DNA from: Lachnospiraceae bacterium M18-1
GTDB lineage: Bacteria > Bacillota > Clostridia > Lachnospirales > Lachnospiraceae
NCBI GenBank assembly: GCA_000403295.2
Contig: KE159610.1
Location: 477,387-541,386, forward strand
DNA length: 64,000 nt
Direction of reading: 5' to 3'
Position numbers and translations under genes: made by a program. A model generated the notes under the pieces. It was not told the origin of the DNA. It ran no database searches and saw only the letters and a list, made by a program, of their open reading frames with translations. Positions 49,284-58,535 of the stretch are shown here, one piece after another (the stretch's first letter is position 1; every line of letters starts with the position of its first letter).

Positions 49284-50627
49284 ATGAATCAGAAAGCAGA
49301 AGCATTTTCTAATAAACAATTAAAAGGAATGATTGTCCCGCTGTTTTTCGAGCAGCTTTTGGTTATGCTGGTGGGACTGGCGGATACGCTGGTAATAAGC
49401 TATGCGGGGGAAGCAGCCGTTTCCGGTGTTTCTCTGGTAAATCAATTCAATACGATTTTTATCTATCTGTTTACTGCATTGGCATCCGGTGGAGCGGTTG
49501 TGATCAGCCAGTATATCGGCAGAAATGAAAAGGGTGATGCGGGAGCTTCTGCCAGTCAGCTTTTGTTGTTCTCCACCGTTTTTTCGGGCATTGCGGCAGG
49601 ACTGGTACTGTTGGGAAATGAATGGATATTGCGTCTGATGTTCGGCAAGGTCGAGGATTCCGTCATGGAAGCCTGTGTGACCTATCTTCGGATTTCGGCA
49701 TATTCCTATCCGGCATTGGCGGTTTATAATTCCGGCGCAGCAGTCTGCCGCAGTCTTGGGAAAACGTATGTAACCATGTATCTGTCCGTGGTTTCCAATA
49801 TTGTCAACGTGATCGGAAATCTAATCGGCGTATTTGTGCTTCATGCAGGAGTGGCGGGTGTCGCATATCCTTCTTTCATTGCCCGGACATTTTCGGCTGT
49901 GATGATTACATGGCTGTGCTTTCGCAGAAAAAATGAGGTGTTTTATCAGCGGGAATGGATTTTTAAGTGGAGCGGCGATTCCATGAGAAAGATTTTGCGG
50001 ATTGCTGTCCCCAATGGTCTGGAAAACGGTGTATTCCAGTTGGTGAAGGTGGCTCTTAGCAGCATTGTGGCCCTTTTTGGAACTTATCAGATTGCGGCTA
50101 ACGGAGTGGCGCAGAGTATCTGGTCTTTGGCAGCATTGGCAGGTGTGGCGATGGGGCCGGTATTTATCACAGTGATCGGACAGTGTATGGGAAACCGGGA
50201 TACGGAAGGAGCGGACTATTATTTCAAAAAGCTGACGGGGATTACGCTCTTGCTTTCCGCGGCATGGAACCTGATTGTATTTCTTCTGACACCGCTCTTT
50301 CTGAGGTTCTATGCATTGGAACCGGAGACAAAGCGGCTTGTTGTCTGGCTGGTGCTGATTCATAATGTATTCAATGCGGCGGCCTTTCCGTTTTCCGGCG
50401 CGGTCAGCAATGGGCTTCGGGCGGCGGGGGACGTGAAATTTACCATGTATGTTTCCATTGCGTCCACGATTGCAGCCCGGCTGTTATTGACCTGGCTTCT
50501 CGGCGTTGTCCTTGATATGGGAGTCATCGGCATTGCGGCTGCTATGGTATGCGACTGGATGATCCGGGCGGTTATCTTTATTCTGCGGCAAAAGTCCGGT
50601 AGATGGAAAAACTTTCAGGTTATTTAA
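49284..50627 (+). CDS. MATE-family efflux transporter
   Basis: 447 residues, twelve membrane helices in two related halves, with family features such as LADTLVISYAGEAAVSGVSL near the start and PFSGAVSNGLRAAGDVKF in the second half. MATE proteins export drugs or metabolites in exchange for Na+ or H+. A GAAGGGGCAAG site precedes the ATG. It lies 61 bases after the flavodoxin gene and 51 bases before the aldo/keto reductase and is probably in the same operon. Substrate unknown. Confidence 0.92.
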   Translation: MNQKAEAFSNKQLKGMIVPLFFEQLLVMLVGLADTLVISYAGEAAVSGVSLVNQFNTIFIYLFTALASGGAVVISQYIGRNEKGDAGASASQLLLFSTVFSGIAAGLVLLGNEWILRLMFGKVEDSVMEACVTYLRISAYSYPALAVYNSGAAVCRSLGKTYVTMYLSVVSNIVNVIGNLIGVFVLHAGVAGVAYPSFIARTFSAVMITWLCFRRKNEVFYQREWIFKWSGDSMRKILRIAVPNGLENGVFQLVKVALSSIVALFGTYQIAANGVAQSIWSLAALAGVAMGPVFITVIGQCMGNRDTEGADYYFKKLTGITLLLSAAWNLIVFLLTPLFLRFYALEPETKRLVVWLVLIHNVFNAAAFPFSGAVSNGLRAAGDVKFTMYVSIASTIAARLLLTWLLGVVLDMGVIGIAAAMVCDWMIRAVIFILRQKSGRWKNFQVI

Positions 50628-50678
50628 GTGTACTATTGGGTAGAAAGTATGGATTTGTGATTTTAGGAGGTTGAGATT

Positions 50679-51716
50679 ATGCAATACCGTGAATTAGGCG
50701 TTTCCGGGCTGAATGTTTCCAGCATTTGTATGGGGTGTATGGGATTTGGTGAGGCGGGAAACGGCCAGCATACATGGACGATTGACGAGGAACATTCCCG
50801 TGAAATCATCCGCCGGGGTCTGGAATTGGGCGTTAATTTCTTTGATACAGCCATAGGATACCAGAGCGGAACCAGCGAGCAGTATCTTGGACGTGCGCTG
50901 CGAGATTATGCAAGGCGTGACGAGGTGGTTGTGGCTACGAAATTTCTTCCCCGCACACAGGAAGAAATCAAGGCAGGCATTACCGGGCAGCAGCATATCG
51001 AGCGGATGATAAACAAAAGTCTTATCAATCTTGGCATGGATTATGTAGATTTATATATCTATCATATGTGGGACTATGAAACACCTCTTTATGACATCAT
51101 GGAGGGACTGGATCATGTAGTGAAGGCGGGAAAAGCCCGCTATATCGGCATTTCCAACTGTTATGCTTACCAGCTTGTCAGAGCAAATGCGCTGGCGGAA
51201 AAAGAAGGGTTCGCAAAATTTATATCCGTACAGAATCATTACAATCTCATTTTCCGGGAAGAAGAACGGGAAATGGCAAAGCTCTGTTGTGAAGATCAGA
51301 TTGCCATGACACCTTACAGCGCACTGGCAGGAGGCAGACTTGCGAAATATCCCGGCGAAACTTCAAAGCGTATGCAGGAGGACAGCTATGCAAGGCTGAA
51401 ATATGACGCTGCCGCAGAGCAGGACGGCGCAATTATCAGCAGGGTTGCGCTCCTTGCAGAGAAAAGAGGCGTTTCTATGACGGAGATTTCTCTTGCATGG
51501 CTTATGACAAAAGTAACCTCACCGATAGTCGGCGCAACGAAACTTCATCATGTGGAGGGCGCGGCAAAGGCGGCGGAGCTTAAATTATCGGAAGAAGAAC
51601 TTTCCTATTTGGAGGAACTTTATATACCTCACAAACTGGTGGGCGTGATGGCGCAGAATACACAGGATACTGCAAAGGATAGTCATGTGTGGTCTGCAGG
51701 GAACCAGAAAATTTGA
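50679..51716 (+). CDS. Aldo/keto reductase
   Basis: 345 residues forming a TIM barrel that reduces carbonyls with NADPH. Catalytic residues are visible: Asp and Tyr in NFFDTAIGYQSG, Lys in VVVATKFLP, His in LYIYHMWD. The cofactor end shows SPIVGATKLHHV. TTAGGAGGTTGAGAT precedes the start. It follows the MATE gene. It differs from the Fe-S aldo/keto reductase at 57233 in lacking the cluster domain. Confidence 0.94.
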   Translation: MQYRELGVSGLNVSSICMGCMGFGEAGNGQHTWTIDEEHSREIIRRGLELGVNFFDTAIGYQSGTSEQYLGRALRDYARRDEVVVATKFLPRTQEEIKAGITGQQHIERMINKSLINLGMDYVDLYIYHMWDYETPLYDIMEGLDHVVKAGKARYIGISNCYAYQLVRANALAEKEGFAKFISVQNHYNLIFREEEREMAKLCCEDQIAMTPYSALAGGRLAKYPGETSKRMQEDSYARLKYDAAAEQDGAIISRVALLAEKRGVSMTEISLAWLMTKVTSPIVGATKLHHVEGAAKAAELKLSEEELSYLEELYIPHKLVGVMAQNTQDTAKDSHVWSAGNQKI

Positions 51717-51733
51717 CTGCGGGAGGCGTTGGA

Positions 51734-52060
51734 ATGGAACGATTAAATATTACGGAAAAGAATCCTCGTGAAAGGAATATCACGGTGGAGGAAATGCGGG
51801 CGATTATCTCGGCCCGCATTGAAGCCGGAATGAATGACCCTGACCCGGAGAAGCGGGCGCAATGGGAAAGGATACCCCGCGCCGGGAAGCCACCCACGCC
51901 GGAGGAGTGGCTCCGGTATGCGGTAGAGCGGATCAAGGCCGAAGGGCGTGGCGATCGCTGCGCTGGTATCCGAACCTTTGAATATGGGTGCATAGACAAG
52001 AAAAACGGTGGAACGAACACATATACAGGTGTGATGATTCCGCTGTTTTTCTTATATTAA
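51734..52060 (+). CDS. Hypothetical protein, C-terminus probably truncated
   Basis: 108 codons from ATG at 51734 after GGGAGGCG. Residues 1-75 look genuine (NITEKNPRERNITVEEMRAI, DPDPEKRAQWERIPRAGKPP), while the last 30 or so (GCIDKKNGGTNTYTGVMIPL) look unrelated, suggesting a deletion or insertion fused foreign sequence to the end. It directly follows the aldo/keto reductase and is the last gene of that cluster. Family not recognised. Confidence 0.55.
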   Translation: MERLNITEKNPRERNITVEEMRAIISARIEAGMNDPDPEKRAQWERIPRAGKPPTPEEWLRYAVERIKAEGRGDRCAGIRTFEYGCIDKKNGGTNTYTGVMIPLFFLY

Positions 52061-52077
52061 ATTCTATTATTTTATGA

Positions 52078-52620
52078 CTATTTGTAAAACTCAAACGCAT
52101 AAAGTAATGCCAAGATAGAAGCCCCGTCTTTCGTTTCATTATCTTTTAACATTTCCAAAACCTTATCTCTTGAAACCCACTTTTTCATCTTTACTTCATT
52201 TTCATCAAAATCCATAGATTCTGTATCCACTCTTGCAGCAAAAACATGACATATGCAATCAGACATTCCGTTAGATGGATTTTGAGTACATAAAAACTTT
52301 AAATCTTTAACCGTACACCCTGTTTCTTCCATGCATTCTCGACGTGCGGCATCTTCTTTTGATTCTCCATCTTCAATATATCCTGCTGGAATTTCCCATT
52401 CTAAACGCATTACTGTATATCTCTTAGATTGAATCAGCAAAACTTCATCATTTTCGTTGAATACGACAATGCTTATTGCTTCATGCGGATAATGAATCTG
52501 ATGATACTTCTCTATCATATATCCATTCGATAGTTTTACCTTATCAGCATACAGACACACATAATCACTTTCATATATAACTTTTCTATCCAATCGTTCC
52601 GGCAATTCCCTATAGTTCAT
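52078..52620 (-). CDS. NUDIX hydrolase, ADP-ribose pyrophosphatase-like
   Basis: 180 residues. The Nudix box is complete (GYIEDGESKEDAARRECMEE followed by TG), placing the metal-binding Glu residues correctly. The N-terminal region and the preceding stretch WEIPAGYIEDGE are typical of NudF-type enzymes that hydrolyse ADP-ribose and related compounds. GTGGAGGGAATAT precedes the start. It follows the excisionase gene on the same strand, with a 73-base gap. It more likely belongs to the host than to a mobile element. Confidence 0.88.
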   Translation of the reverse strand: MNYRELPERLDRKVIYESDYVCLYADKVKLSNGYMIEKYHQIHYPHEAISIVVFNENDEVLLIQSKRYTVMRLEWEIPAGYIEDGESKEDAARRECMEETGCTVKDLKFLCTQNPSNGMSDCICHVFAARVDTESMDFDENEVKMKKWVSRDKVLEMLKDNETKDGASILALLYAFEFYK

Positions 52621-52693
52621 ATATTCCCTCCACAGTTTCCTTTTTTCAATCTAATTGTACCACATACAAGGCCCGGGTTCACACATTTTTTCA

Positions 52694-52900
52694 CTAAATT
52701 GCGTCCAGCTTATCAATTATTTTTTCAAACTGTTTCCGTTTGATCTGGATACGGTTGCCGTTCATAATCACCCAGCCAGCTGCAGGATTTTCCTCTGCCA
52801 GCTTCCGCAGCTTGTTTTCTCCGATGCGGAAATACTTTGCAGCTTCTTCTATGGTAAGGGTGTATTTTTCCCAGATAGGCACGTCAGCATAATTTATCAT
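52694..52900 (-). CDS. xis: Tn916-type excisionase (Xis), orphan
   Basis: 68 residues from ATG at 52900 (AGGGGGACTTG upstream). The sequence [50 protein letters not shown] is nearly the Tn916 Xis sequence. It is a winged-helix protein that bends DNA at element ends to promote excision. In Tn916 the int gene follows immediately; here no integrase is present, only a Nudix gene, so this is the relic or domesticated copy of an element. Its leader contains the shared element at 52947-53002. Confidence 0.88.
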   Translation of the reverse strand: MINYADVPIWEKYTLTIEEAAKYFRIGENKLRKLAEENPAAGWVIMNGNRIQIKRKQFEKIIDKLDAI

Positions 52901-52946
52901 ATTCAAGTCCCCCTTTCAGCCCTTTTTTTCGAGGTTTCTATGTAAA

Positions 52947-53002
52947 CAGAGGGCCGCAGTCCCTCCGCAGAGGGCTAACCGCCTACCATCTTGGCAGCAC
53001 CC
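52947..53002 (-). promoter_or_regulatory. Structured leader of xis, same element as the toxin leader
   Basis: Minus-strand order: GGTGCTGCCAAGATGGTAGG, CGGTTAGCCCTCTG, then CGGAGGGACTGCGGCCCTCT forming CAGAGGG/CCCTC hairpins. Positions of blocks relative to the start codon (47-102 bases upstream) resemble those of the toxin leader (35-91 bases). It begins 23 bases after the end of the GH78 gene. Confidence 0.65.
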
Positions 53003-53024
53003 ATATTGGCAGTTTCCATGAATC

Positions 53025-55760
53025 TCATAGTCCTTCCTGATCGTTACTATTTACAGTAAATGTATACCTCCCGCTTCCAATCTCCTCACGGATTCCAGGC
53101 AGCGCCACCTCCGCGGTGGTATTTGCGGGAATCTCCACGTGTACGATTGCCCGGCCGTCCAAAAGCTCCCAGTCCACCGCCGCTTTCCCGTAAGGCGTTT
53201 CCTCGGAAACACCTGCAGAAGTCAGGCCGCAGTCCAGCGCCGGCGCGATACGCAGCTTTTTATATCCCGCCTCTGCCATCTGCAGGCCGCCGATCTCTTT
53301 ATACATCCATTCTCCCACACAGCCGAATGCATAGTGATTGTAGCTGTAGGTGCTGACTTCCCCGTTTTCTCCGACAGCTCCCCAGCTTTCCCACATGGTG
53401 GTGGCGCCGTGTTCCACTTCGTACAGCCAGCTCGGGCACCGGGTCTGGAACAGCAGGCTGTAAGCCACATCCCGCTTTCCGTTTTCGCAGAGCACATCCA
53501 TCAGGAACAGGACGCTCAAGAACCCGGTATCCAGGCAGCCCCGGTTCTTTTTGATCATTTCACAGAGATGTTCTGTCATCAGCGGCCGTACCGCATCCGT
53601 AACCAGCCCCATCTTCAGTGCGATCACATACAGCCCCTGAAAATCCGCGTCCATGGTTCCGTCCGCATGGACATATTCCTTGATAAATGCATCCCGTATC
53701 TTTTCATAAAGTGCTTCATATTTTTGGGCATCCTCTGTTCTGCCCAGCACGTTTGCCACCTTTACCATGTTCATGGCGCTGAACGCATAATATGCGGGAG
53801 CCACCGTTTCCATGGTTGCCAGCGCGGTCTGCATCATGGCGGCGCCGTCCGGATTGCCCAGGACAATGCTTGGAATCAGCCAGTCCCCGAAATGGAAATC
53901 CGTGTTCCAGAGATAACGGCTCCTTGCCTTGTGTTCCTCATCCCAGCTCTCATACGCTTCCGGATGATGGTTTGCCGCACGGTCTGCAATGTAGTCCATC
54001 CATTTTTCCATGGCGCCGTAGTTCTCTTCCAGAATCCGGCGGTCGCCGTATGCCTGATAGACCGCGTAAGGCACGGTGAACACCGCGTCCCCCCAGCCGC
54101 AGCTTGTGACGCTGCCCTGTCCGGCCATCATGAAGATCTCGTAGGCTTTCAGAAACGGCACGATATCCGGAACCGCTCCCGAATCCAACTGATCTGCCCG
54201 GACATTTGCCATCCAGCTCGTCAGAAAGGCGTCCGCCTTCCGGTTGAAGCACATGGTCGGCGCATAGGCCATGATGTCCCCGGTCCATCCGGCTTTTTCC
54301 CTCTGGGGGCAGTCTGTTGGGATGGAAATGGTATTTGCCGTCTGGCTCCACCAGATATTTTCCTGCAGCTTGTTGAGCCTCTCATCGGATGTATGGAAGG
54401 TTCCGATATCCTCCATTTCACTGGAAAACACGTGGGCCTTCACCGCATGTTTCGAGATACGCCCCGGCCATCCTGTGACGCGCACATACCGGAATCCGTG
54501 GTAGGTAAAAGAGGGGCGGTAGGTCTGATGGCCCTCCTTTGTGATGTAAAAATCGGTCTGCTCCTTGTTGGTTCCGAGAATGTTGTTGAAGTAATTTCCG
54601 TCATCTCCCAGCACCTCCGAATGCTCCAGTTTCACCTGGATGCCCGCCGGCGCGTCCAGCTCAATCTCCAGGACGCCTGCCATGACCTGTCCCATGTCGA
54701 TCATGGTCTCCCCTGCCGGTGTGGTAAAGATCTCTGCCGGTTCCAGCGTTTTGATCACCCGGACCGGAGGCGCGCACTGGCCGGTCAGATTTTCCATCGG
54801 ATATTCCGCTTGATGAACCGGAATCCAGTCCCCATCGTCAAAGTCCGGCGTATTCCAGCCCCTGATCTCTTTTCCCGCATCATACTTCTCCCCTACGAAG
54901 AGGTCGGAAAACAGGATCGGGCCTGTGGAGGATTTTCCCTGTTCCCCGGTGATCGTCTCTTTGCTTCCGTCCATATAGTCCAGATCACAGTCCAAAAGCA
55001 GCCCGGTCTTGTTCCCGTACTGGCAGCTATCGCCGGATACGCCCACCCGGCCTGCCCACCAGCCGTCAGCCAAAATCACGCCGAGCACGTTTTTTCCTTC
55101 CGAAAGCAGAGACGTCACATCGTAGGTCTGGTACTGCAAAACCTTATGATATGAGGTATTTTCCGGCGCAAATTCCCGCGCGTCCGGCCTGGTTCCGTTT
55201 ACATATACCTGATAAATCCCGTGGGCGGTCATGTAGATTCTTGCCTTTTTCAGCCCCTTTTTTACCTCAAACGGAATCCTGACATACTGGGCCGGGCGAA
55301 ATTCCGCAAAATCCCTTTCCTGATCCGCAAATGCATTGACGGATACGGAATCGCAGTCCATCTCTTTTCCCGCCAGGCTGTCCGGGGTCGGCTCCTGTTC
55401 TGGCTCCGCCCACCCGGATACAAAGGGGACGCCAAGCCGCCCGGTCTCAAAGCCGCCTTCCAGGGAAGCGGTTTCTCCGTGATTGTCCCAGACGGTGACT
55501 TCCACCTGGTAGGCGGTCTTCGGTTCTGCCCGGAAGCCCTCCGCGGTGACCTCGATGCTGGTGTCCCGATCCAGTTTTCCCGTGTCCGCCGCCAGTTCAT
55601 TTTCTTTGTAAAGCCGGATCTGATACGCAGTCTGATGAACGTTCTTCTTCCCGCTTTCCAGCTTCCAGCCAAATCTCGGTTCCGATACATCCAGACCGAT
55701 CGGATTGGTCATATGCTCCACTGTCAGATTCTTTACTGTAAGTCCATTGATATTCCTCAT
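53025..55760 (-). CDS. Glycoside hydrolase family 78 alpha-L-rhamnosidase
   Basis: 911 residues from ATG at 55760 (AAGGAGGAACATAC precedes it; the upstream extension to 55832 is not coding). Same domain order as the enzyme at 4538: N-terminal beta-sandwich (VEHMTNPIGLDVSEPRFGWK), Bac_rhamnosid_N region, catalytic (alpha/alpha)6 barrel with CPQREKAGWTGD (Glu near 488) and VEHGATTMWESWG, and a C-terminal beta domain. No signal peptide. The paralogues differ enough to suggest different substrates. Its likely regulator is the divergent AraC gene 378 bases away. It ends 23 bases before the leader of the xis gene. Confidence 0.94.
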   Translation of the reverse strand: MRNINGLTVKNLTVEHMTNPIGLDVSEPRFGWKLESGKKNVHQTAYQIRLYKENELAADTGKLDRDTSIEVTAEGFRAEPKTAYQVEVTVWDNHGETASLEGGFETGRLGVPFVSGWAEPEQEPTPDSLAGKEMDCDSVSVNAFADQERDFAEFRPAQYVRIPFEVKKGLKKARIYMTAHGIYQVYVNGTRPDAREFAPENTSYHKVLQYQTYDVTSLLSEGKNVLGVILADGWWAGRVGVSGDSCQYGNKTGLLLDCDLDYMDGSKETITGEQGKSSTGPILFSDLFVGEKYDAGKEIRGWNTPDFDDGDWIPVHQAEYPMENLTGQCAPPVRVIKTLEPAEIFTTPAGETMIDMGQVMAGVLEIELDAPAGIQVKLEHSEVLGDDGNYFNNILGTNKEQTDFYITKEGHQTYRPSFTYHGFRYVRVTGWPGRISKHAVKAHVFSSEMEDIGTFHTSDERLNKLQENIWWSQTANTISIPTDCPQREKAGWTGDIMAYAPTMCFNRKADAFLTSWMANVRADQLDSGAVPDIVPFLKAYEIFMMAGQGSVTSCGWGDAVFTVPYAVYQAYGDRRILEENYGAMEKWMDYIADRAANHHPEAYESWDEEHKARSRYLWNTDFHFGDWLIPSIVLGNPDGAAMMQTALATMETVAPAYYAFSAMNMVKVANVLGRTEDAQKYEALYEKIRDAFIKEYVHADGTMDADFQGLYVIALKMGLVTDAVRPLMTEHLCEMIKKNRGCLDTGFLSVLFLMDVLCENGKRDVAYSLLFQTRCPSWLYEVEHGATTMWESWGAVGENGEVSTYSYNHYAFGCVGEWMYKEIGGLQMAEAGYKKLRIAPALDCGLTSAGVSEETPYGKAAVDWELLDGRAIVHVEIPANTTAEVALPGIREEIGSGRYTFTVNSNDQEGL

Positions 55761-55964
55761 TGTATGTTCCTCCTTAATATTTGAATTGTAAGCCATTTCT
55801 CTTTGCCGGCTTTTCGATCGCCGGCCTCTCATGTTCCAGGTAATCCATGCCTTTCTTTATGTTGTGGATATTATAGATCTGTTTTCTTTTTCCTGGTAGG
55901 ATTCTGCTGAGTCTGTTTAGCTGATTTCATTTTTAGAAATCCTGACTCAAAATCATATTATAAA

Positions 55965-55993
55965 TTGACTTTATTTCATCTTCGGATTATACT
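55965..55993 (+). promoter_or_regulatory. Promoter of the AraC gene
   Basis: TTGACT, 17 bases, TATACT. Start near 56000 gives a leader of about 140 bases containing a hairpin ACAGCC-loop-GGCTGT (56019-56038). The region from 55761 to 55964 should hold the GH78 promoter; I see nothing else in it. Confidence 0.75.
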
Positions 55994-56138
55994 GATATAC
56001 AGCCATGAACGCAGAAACAGCCATTTTCACGGCTGTCTGCCGTCACATGCCGCAGCCCGGTCAGGAAAGGAGGAACGCAGCAGTTCCAGACTGCAGAGCG
56101 GATACCCGCCTGCTGTTTGGGACCGTTACGGTAAGAAT

Positions 56139-57176
56139 ATGAACCTGAACTATGATATGGTCATTGAAAGCTTAAATACCTGGAACAAGGACGAATTGCT
56201 GTTTCAAGAATATTATGAAATGGAAAAGACACCGGAAACGATTTTTGCATTTTATGAAAAGCATAAGGACGACCCCTACAACACCTCCATCGTCATGCAC
56301 CCGGAGCTCCTGCCGTCCAGGCAGGACGAGGAGGCCTTTATGCGCGTTTCTCAAAACGCGGTGCTGATCAAGCATCCCCGGTACTGTCCTTTTTATTTTC
56401 ATGAACATGGCTATTTTGAAATGATCTATGTAATCTCCGGGAGCTGCATGCAGAGCTTTGGCAGAGACCAGGAGATCGAACTGTCCGAAGGGGATCTGTG
56501 CATCCTTGCCCCGGATGTGGTTCACGGCATTTCTGCTTTTCGCGACTGCCTGGTCATGAATATCCTCATCCGGCGCAGTACATTTATGGATATCTTCATG
56601 AATACCATCCGGGACAAATCCCAGATCGGATTATTTTTCATGGAAAATCTGTTTGCAAAAAAGAAATACCCTTACCTGCTTTTTCATACAGGCAAGGATA
56701 TGGTTGTGCGCAATTATATATTGGATATGTATTTGGAACAGACCAATGAAGATGAATTTTCGGACCGCATCATCTGCAGCCTGCTGACGATCTTCTTTAC
56801 CCAGCTGACCCGCAGGCATAAAAAGACGATGGAACTCTCCTCTGCCGGGAAGAGCAAACGTGGAAATGAGGAGGCGCTGGTAAACTATATCCTGAACAAC
56901 TACCAGACCGTCACCCTGGAGGAACTGAGCAGAAAATTCTACTACTCCGTCCCTTACTGCTCCAAGGTGATCAAAGATTTTTCCGGCTCCACATTTTCGG
57001 AGCTTTTAACCTCGGTACGGCTCCAGCAGGGGGAAAATTTCCTGCTGCTGACTCAGATGAGCGTAGCGGATATCAGCGCACGGCTGGGATACAAGAATCC
57101 GGAAACTTTTATCCGGGTCTTCCAGAGATATCACCATATGACACCCAGCCAGTACCGCAGGCAGAATGCATTCTGA
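56139..57176 (+). CDS. AraC-family transcriptional regulator with cupin-type sensor domain
   Basis: 345 residues from ATG at 56139 (MNLNYDMVIESL). A longer frame begins at 55965 but covers the promoter. The N-terminal sensor domain is a cupin (HEHGYFEMIYVISGSCMQSF, LSEGDLCILAPDVVHGI), a helical linker follows, and the C-terminal double helix-turn-helix (EELSRKFYYSVPYCSKVIKD and VADISARLGYKNPETFIRVF) ends in MTPSQYRRQ. It is divergent from the GH78 gene and probably activates it when a rhamnoside or rhamnose is present. No ribosome site better than TAAGAAT is visible, so the start is moderately sure. Confidence 0.88.
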   Translation: MNLNYDMVIESLNTWNKDELLFQEYYEMEKTPETIFAFYEKHKDDPYNTSIVMHPELLPSRQDEEAFMRVSQNAVLIKHPRYCPFYFHEHGYFEMIYVISGSCMQSFGRDQEIELSEGDLCILAPDVVHGISAFRDCLVMNILIRRSTFMDIFMNTIRDKSQIGLFFMENLFAKKKYPYLLFHTGKDMVVRNYILDMYLEQTNEDEFSDRIICSLLTIFFTQLTRRHKKTMELSSAGKSKRGNEEALVNYILNNYQTVTLEELSRKFYYSVPYCSKVIKDFSGSTFSELLTSVRLQQGENFLLLTQMSVADISARLGYKNPETFIRVFQRYHHMTPSQYRRQNAF

Positions 57177-57232
57177 GTGACAAGCGGCTTCTGCCGCCGA
57201 AGCAATGTATTTATATACAGCTTTCCAATCTC

Positions 57233-58360
57233 TTAATTCTCCTGCCGCAATTTCTTTCGGAGCTCTGCCATCTCCTGCATGATCGCAGGCACATCCAGAC
57301 TCTGGGGGCAGTGTCCCGTGCAGGCGCCGCATCCGATGCAGTCTTCCGGCCGCTTCCCCTCCGGCATGGAGTCCGCGAAGTTGGCCCTCCACTCCTCATT
57401 TACCAGCTTCACATCGTTATAAAGGGAAAGAACCTTCGGGATGTCGATCCCAACGGGGCAGTTCGGAGTGCAGTAATGGCAGGCTGTACATCCCACCGCA
57501 ATCTTGGACCGGAATGCATCCAGCGCTTTTTTTACCAGCTCCTCCTCGTCCTCCGTCAAAAACGGTTTCTCCGAAAATGTCAGCAGATTGTCCTCCACCT
57601 GCCCCGGATCGGACATGCCGCTCAGCACGACCTGCACCTGGGGACGGCTCATCACAAACCGCATTGCCCAGGATGCAATGGAAGCCTGGGAATCCGCTTC
57701 TTTGAACATTGCTTCCGCCTCAGGCGTCAGGCTTGCCAGCTTTCCTCCCCGGACCGGTTCCATGATGATCACCGGGATGCCTGCCTCCTCCAGAATGTCA
57801 TACAGTTCCTTTGCGTCCCCATAATACCAGTCCAGATAATTGAGCTGGATCTGCACGAAATCCCAGGGATATATTTTCAGCAACTTTTTCATGGATGCCG
57901 GCGACCCGTGGAAGGAAAAGCCCAGATTTTTGATCTTGCCCTCTTTTTTCAGACCGTCAAAATACCGGAGCGCGCCGCATTCCAGAAATTGATCCATCCA
58001 TGCATCCTGAATGCCGTGGATCAGGTAGAAGTCGATGTATTCCATATTCAATCTGGACAGCTGTTCCGGAAACTGCTTTTTATAATCCGGCTCTGCCTGC
58101 AGGTTGAACTTGTCCGCCACATAGTAGCTGTCCCTGGGATATTCTGCCAGAGCCTTTCCCAAAAATTCCTCGGACTTTCCGTTGTGGTAGATGTACGCCG
58201 TATCATAATAATTGATCCCGCCCTGATAAGCCTTGTCGATGACGGCTTTTGCCTTCTCGTAATCAATGTTTCCCTGATCCTCGCCCACCACCGGCAGGCG
58301 CATGGCGCCCATGCCCAGCATGGACAGCTCCTGGGTATCCTTGAACTTTTTATAACGCAT
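57233..58360 (-). CDS. Aldo/keto reductase with 4Fe-4S ferredoxin domain
   Basis: 375 residues. The TIM-barrel part (about 1-275) has catalytic Asp/Tyr in NYYDTAYIYHNGKSE, Lys in YVADKFNL and His in FYLIHGIQ. The C-terminal part (about 280-375) has two cysteine clusters, CTACHYCTPNCPVGIDIP and CIGCGACTGHCP, for two [4Fe-4S] clusters. Such fusions are common in anaerobes and likely pass electrons between a ferredoxin and an unknown carbonyl substrate. AGCCGAAGGAGGAAAT precedes the start. It is convergent with the AraC gene. Confidence 0.93.
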   Translation of the reverse strand: MRYKKFKDTQELSMLGMGAMRLPVVGEDQGNIDYEKAKAVIDKAYQGGINYYDTAYIYHNGKSEEFLGKALAEYPRDSYYVADKFNLQAEPDYKKQFPEQLSRLNMEYIDFYLIHGIQDAWMDQFLECGALRYFDGLKKEGKIKNLGFSFHGSPASMKKLLKIYPWDFVQIQLNYLDWYYGDAKELYDILEEAGIPVIIMEPVRGGKLASLTPEAEAMFKEADSQASIASWAMRFVMSRPQVQVVLSGMSDPGQVEDNLLTFSEKPFLTEDEEELVKKALDAFRSKIAVGCTACHYCTPNCPVGIDIPKVLSLYNDVKLVNEEWRANFADSMPEGKRPEDCIGCGACTGHCPQSLDVPAIMQEMAELRKKLRQEN

Positions 58361-58535
58361 ATCATTTCCTCCTTCGGCTGTGTGATGCGCTCCCGGAATC
58401 CCTGAGGCAGGAATCTGCAGAAGCTCATGTTGTTTTTATCATTATACAGAATCGCAGAAGAAAACTCAATGACTCTGGTCATTCTTTTGATTGACTTTAT
58501 ATGTTCTGCTGGAATCTGCTAATTTAAAAGATACC

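Noticed and set aside
53139..55154. Long plus-strand open frame of 671 codons
   Set aside because: It is the mirror of the GH78 gene on the other strand, has no ribosome site or domain, and a Cys/His-rich composition typical of antisense frames.
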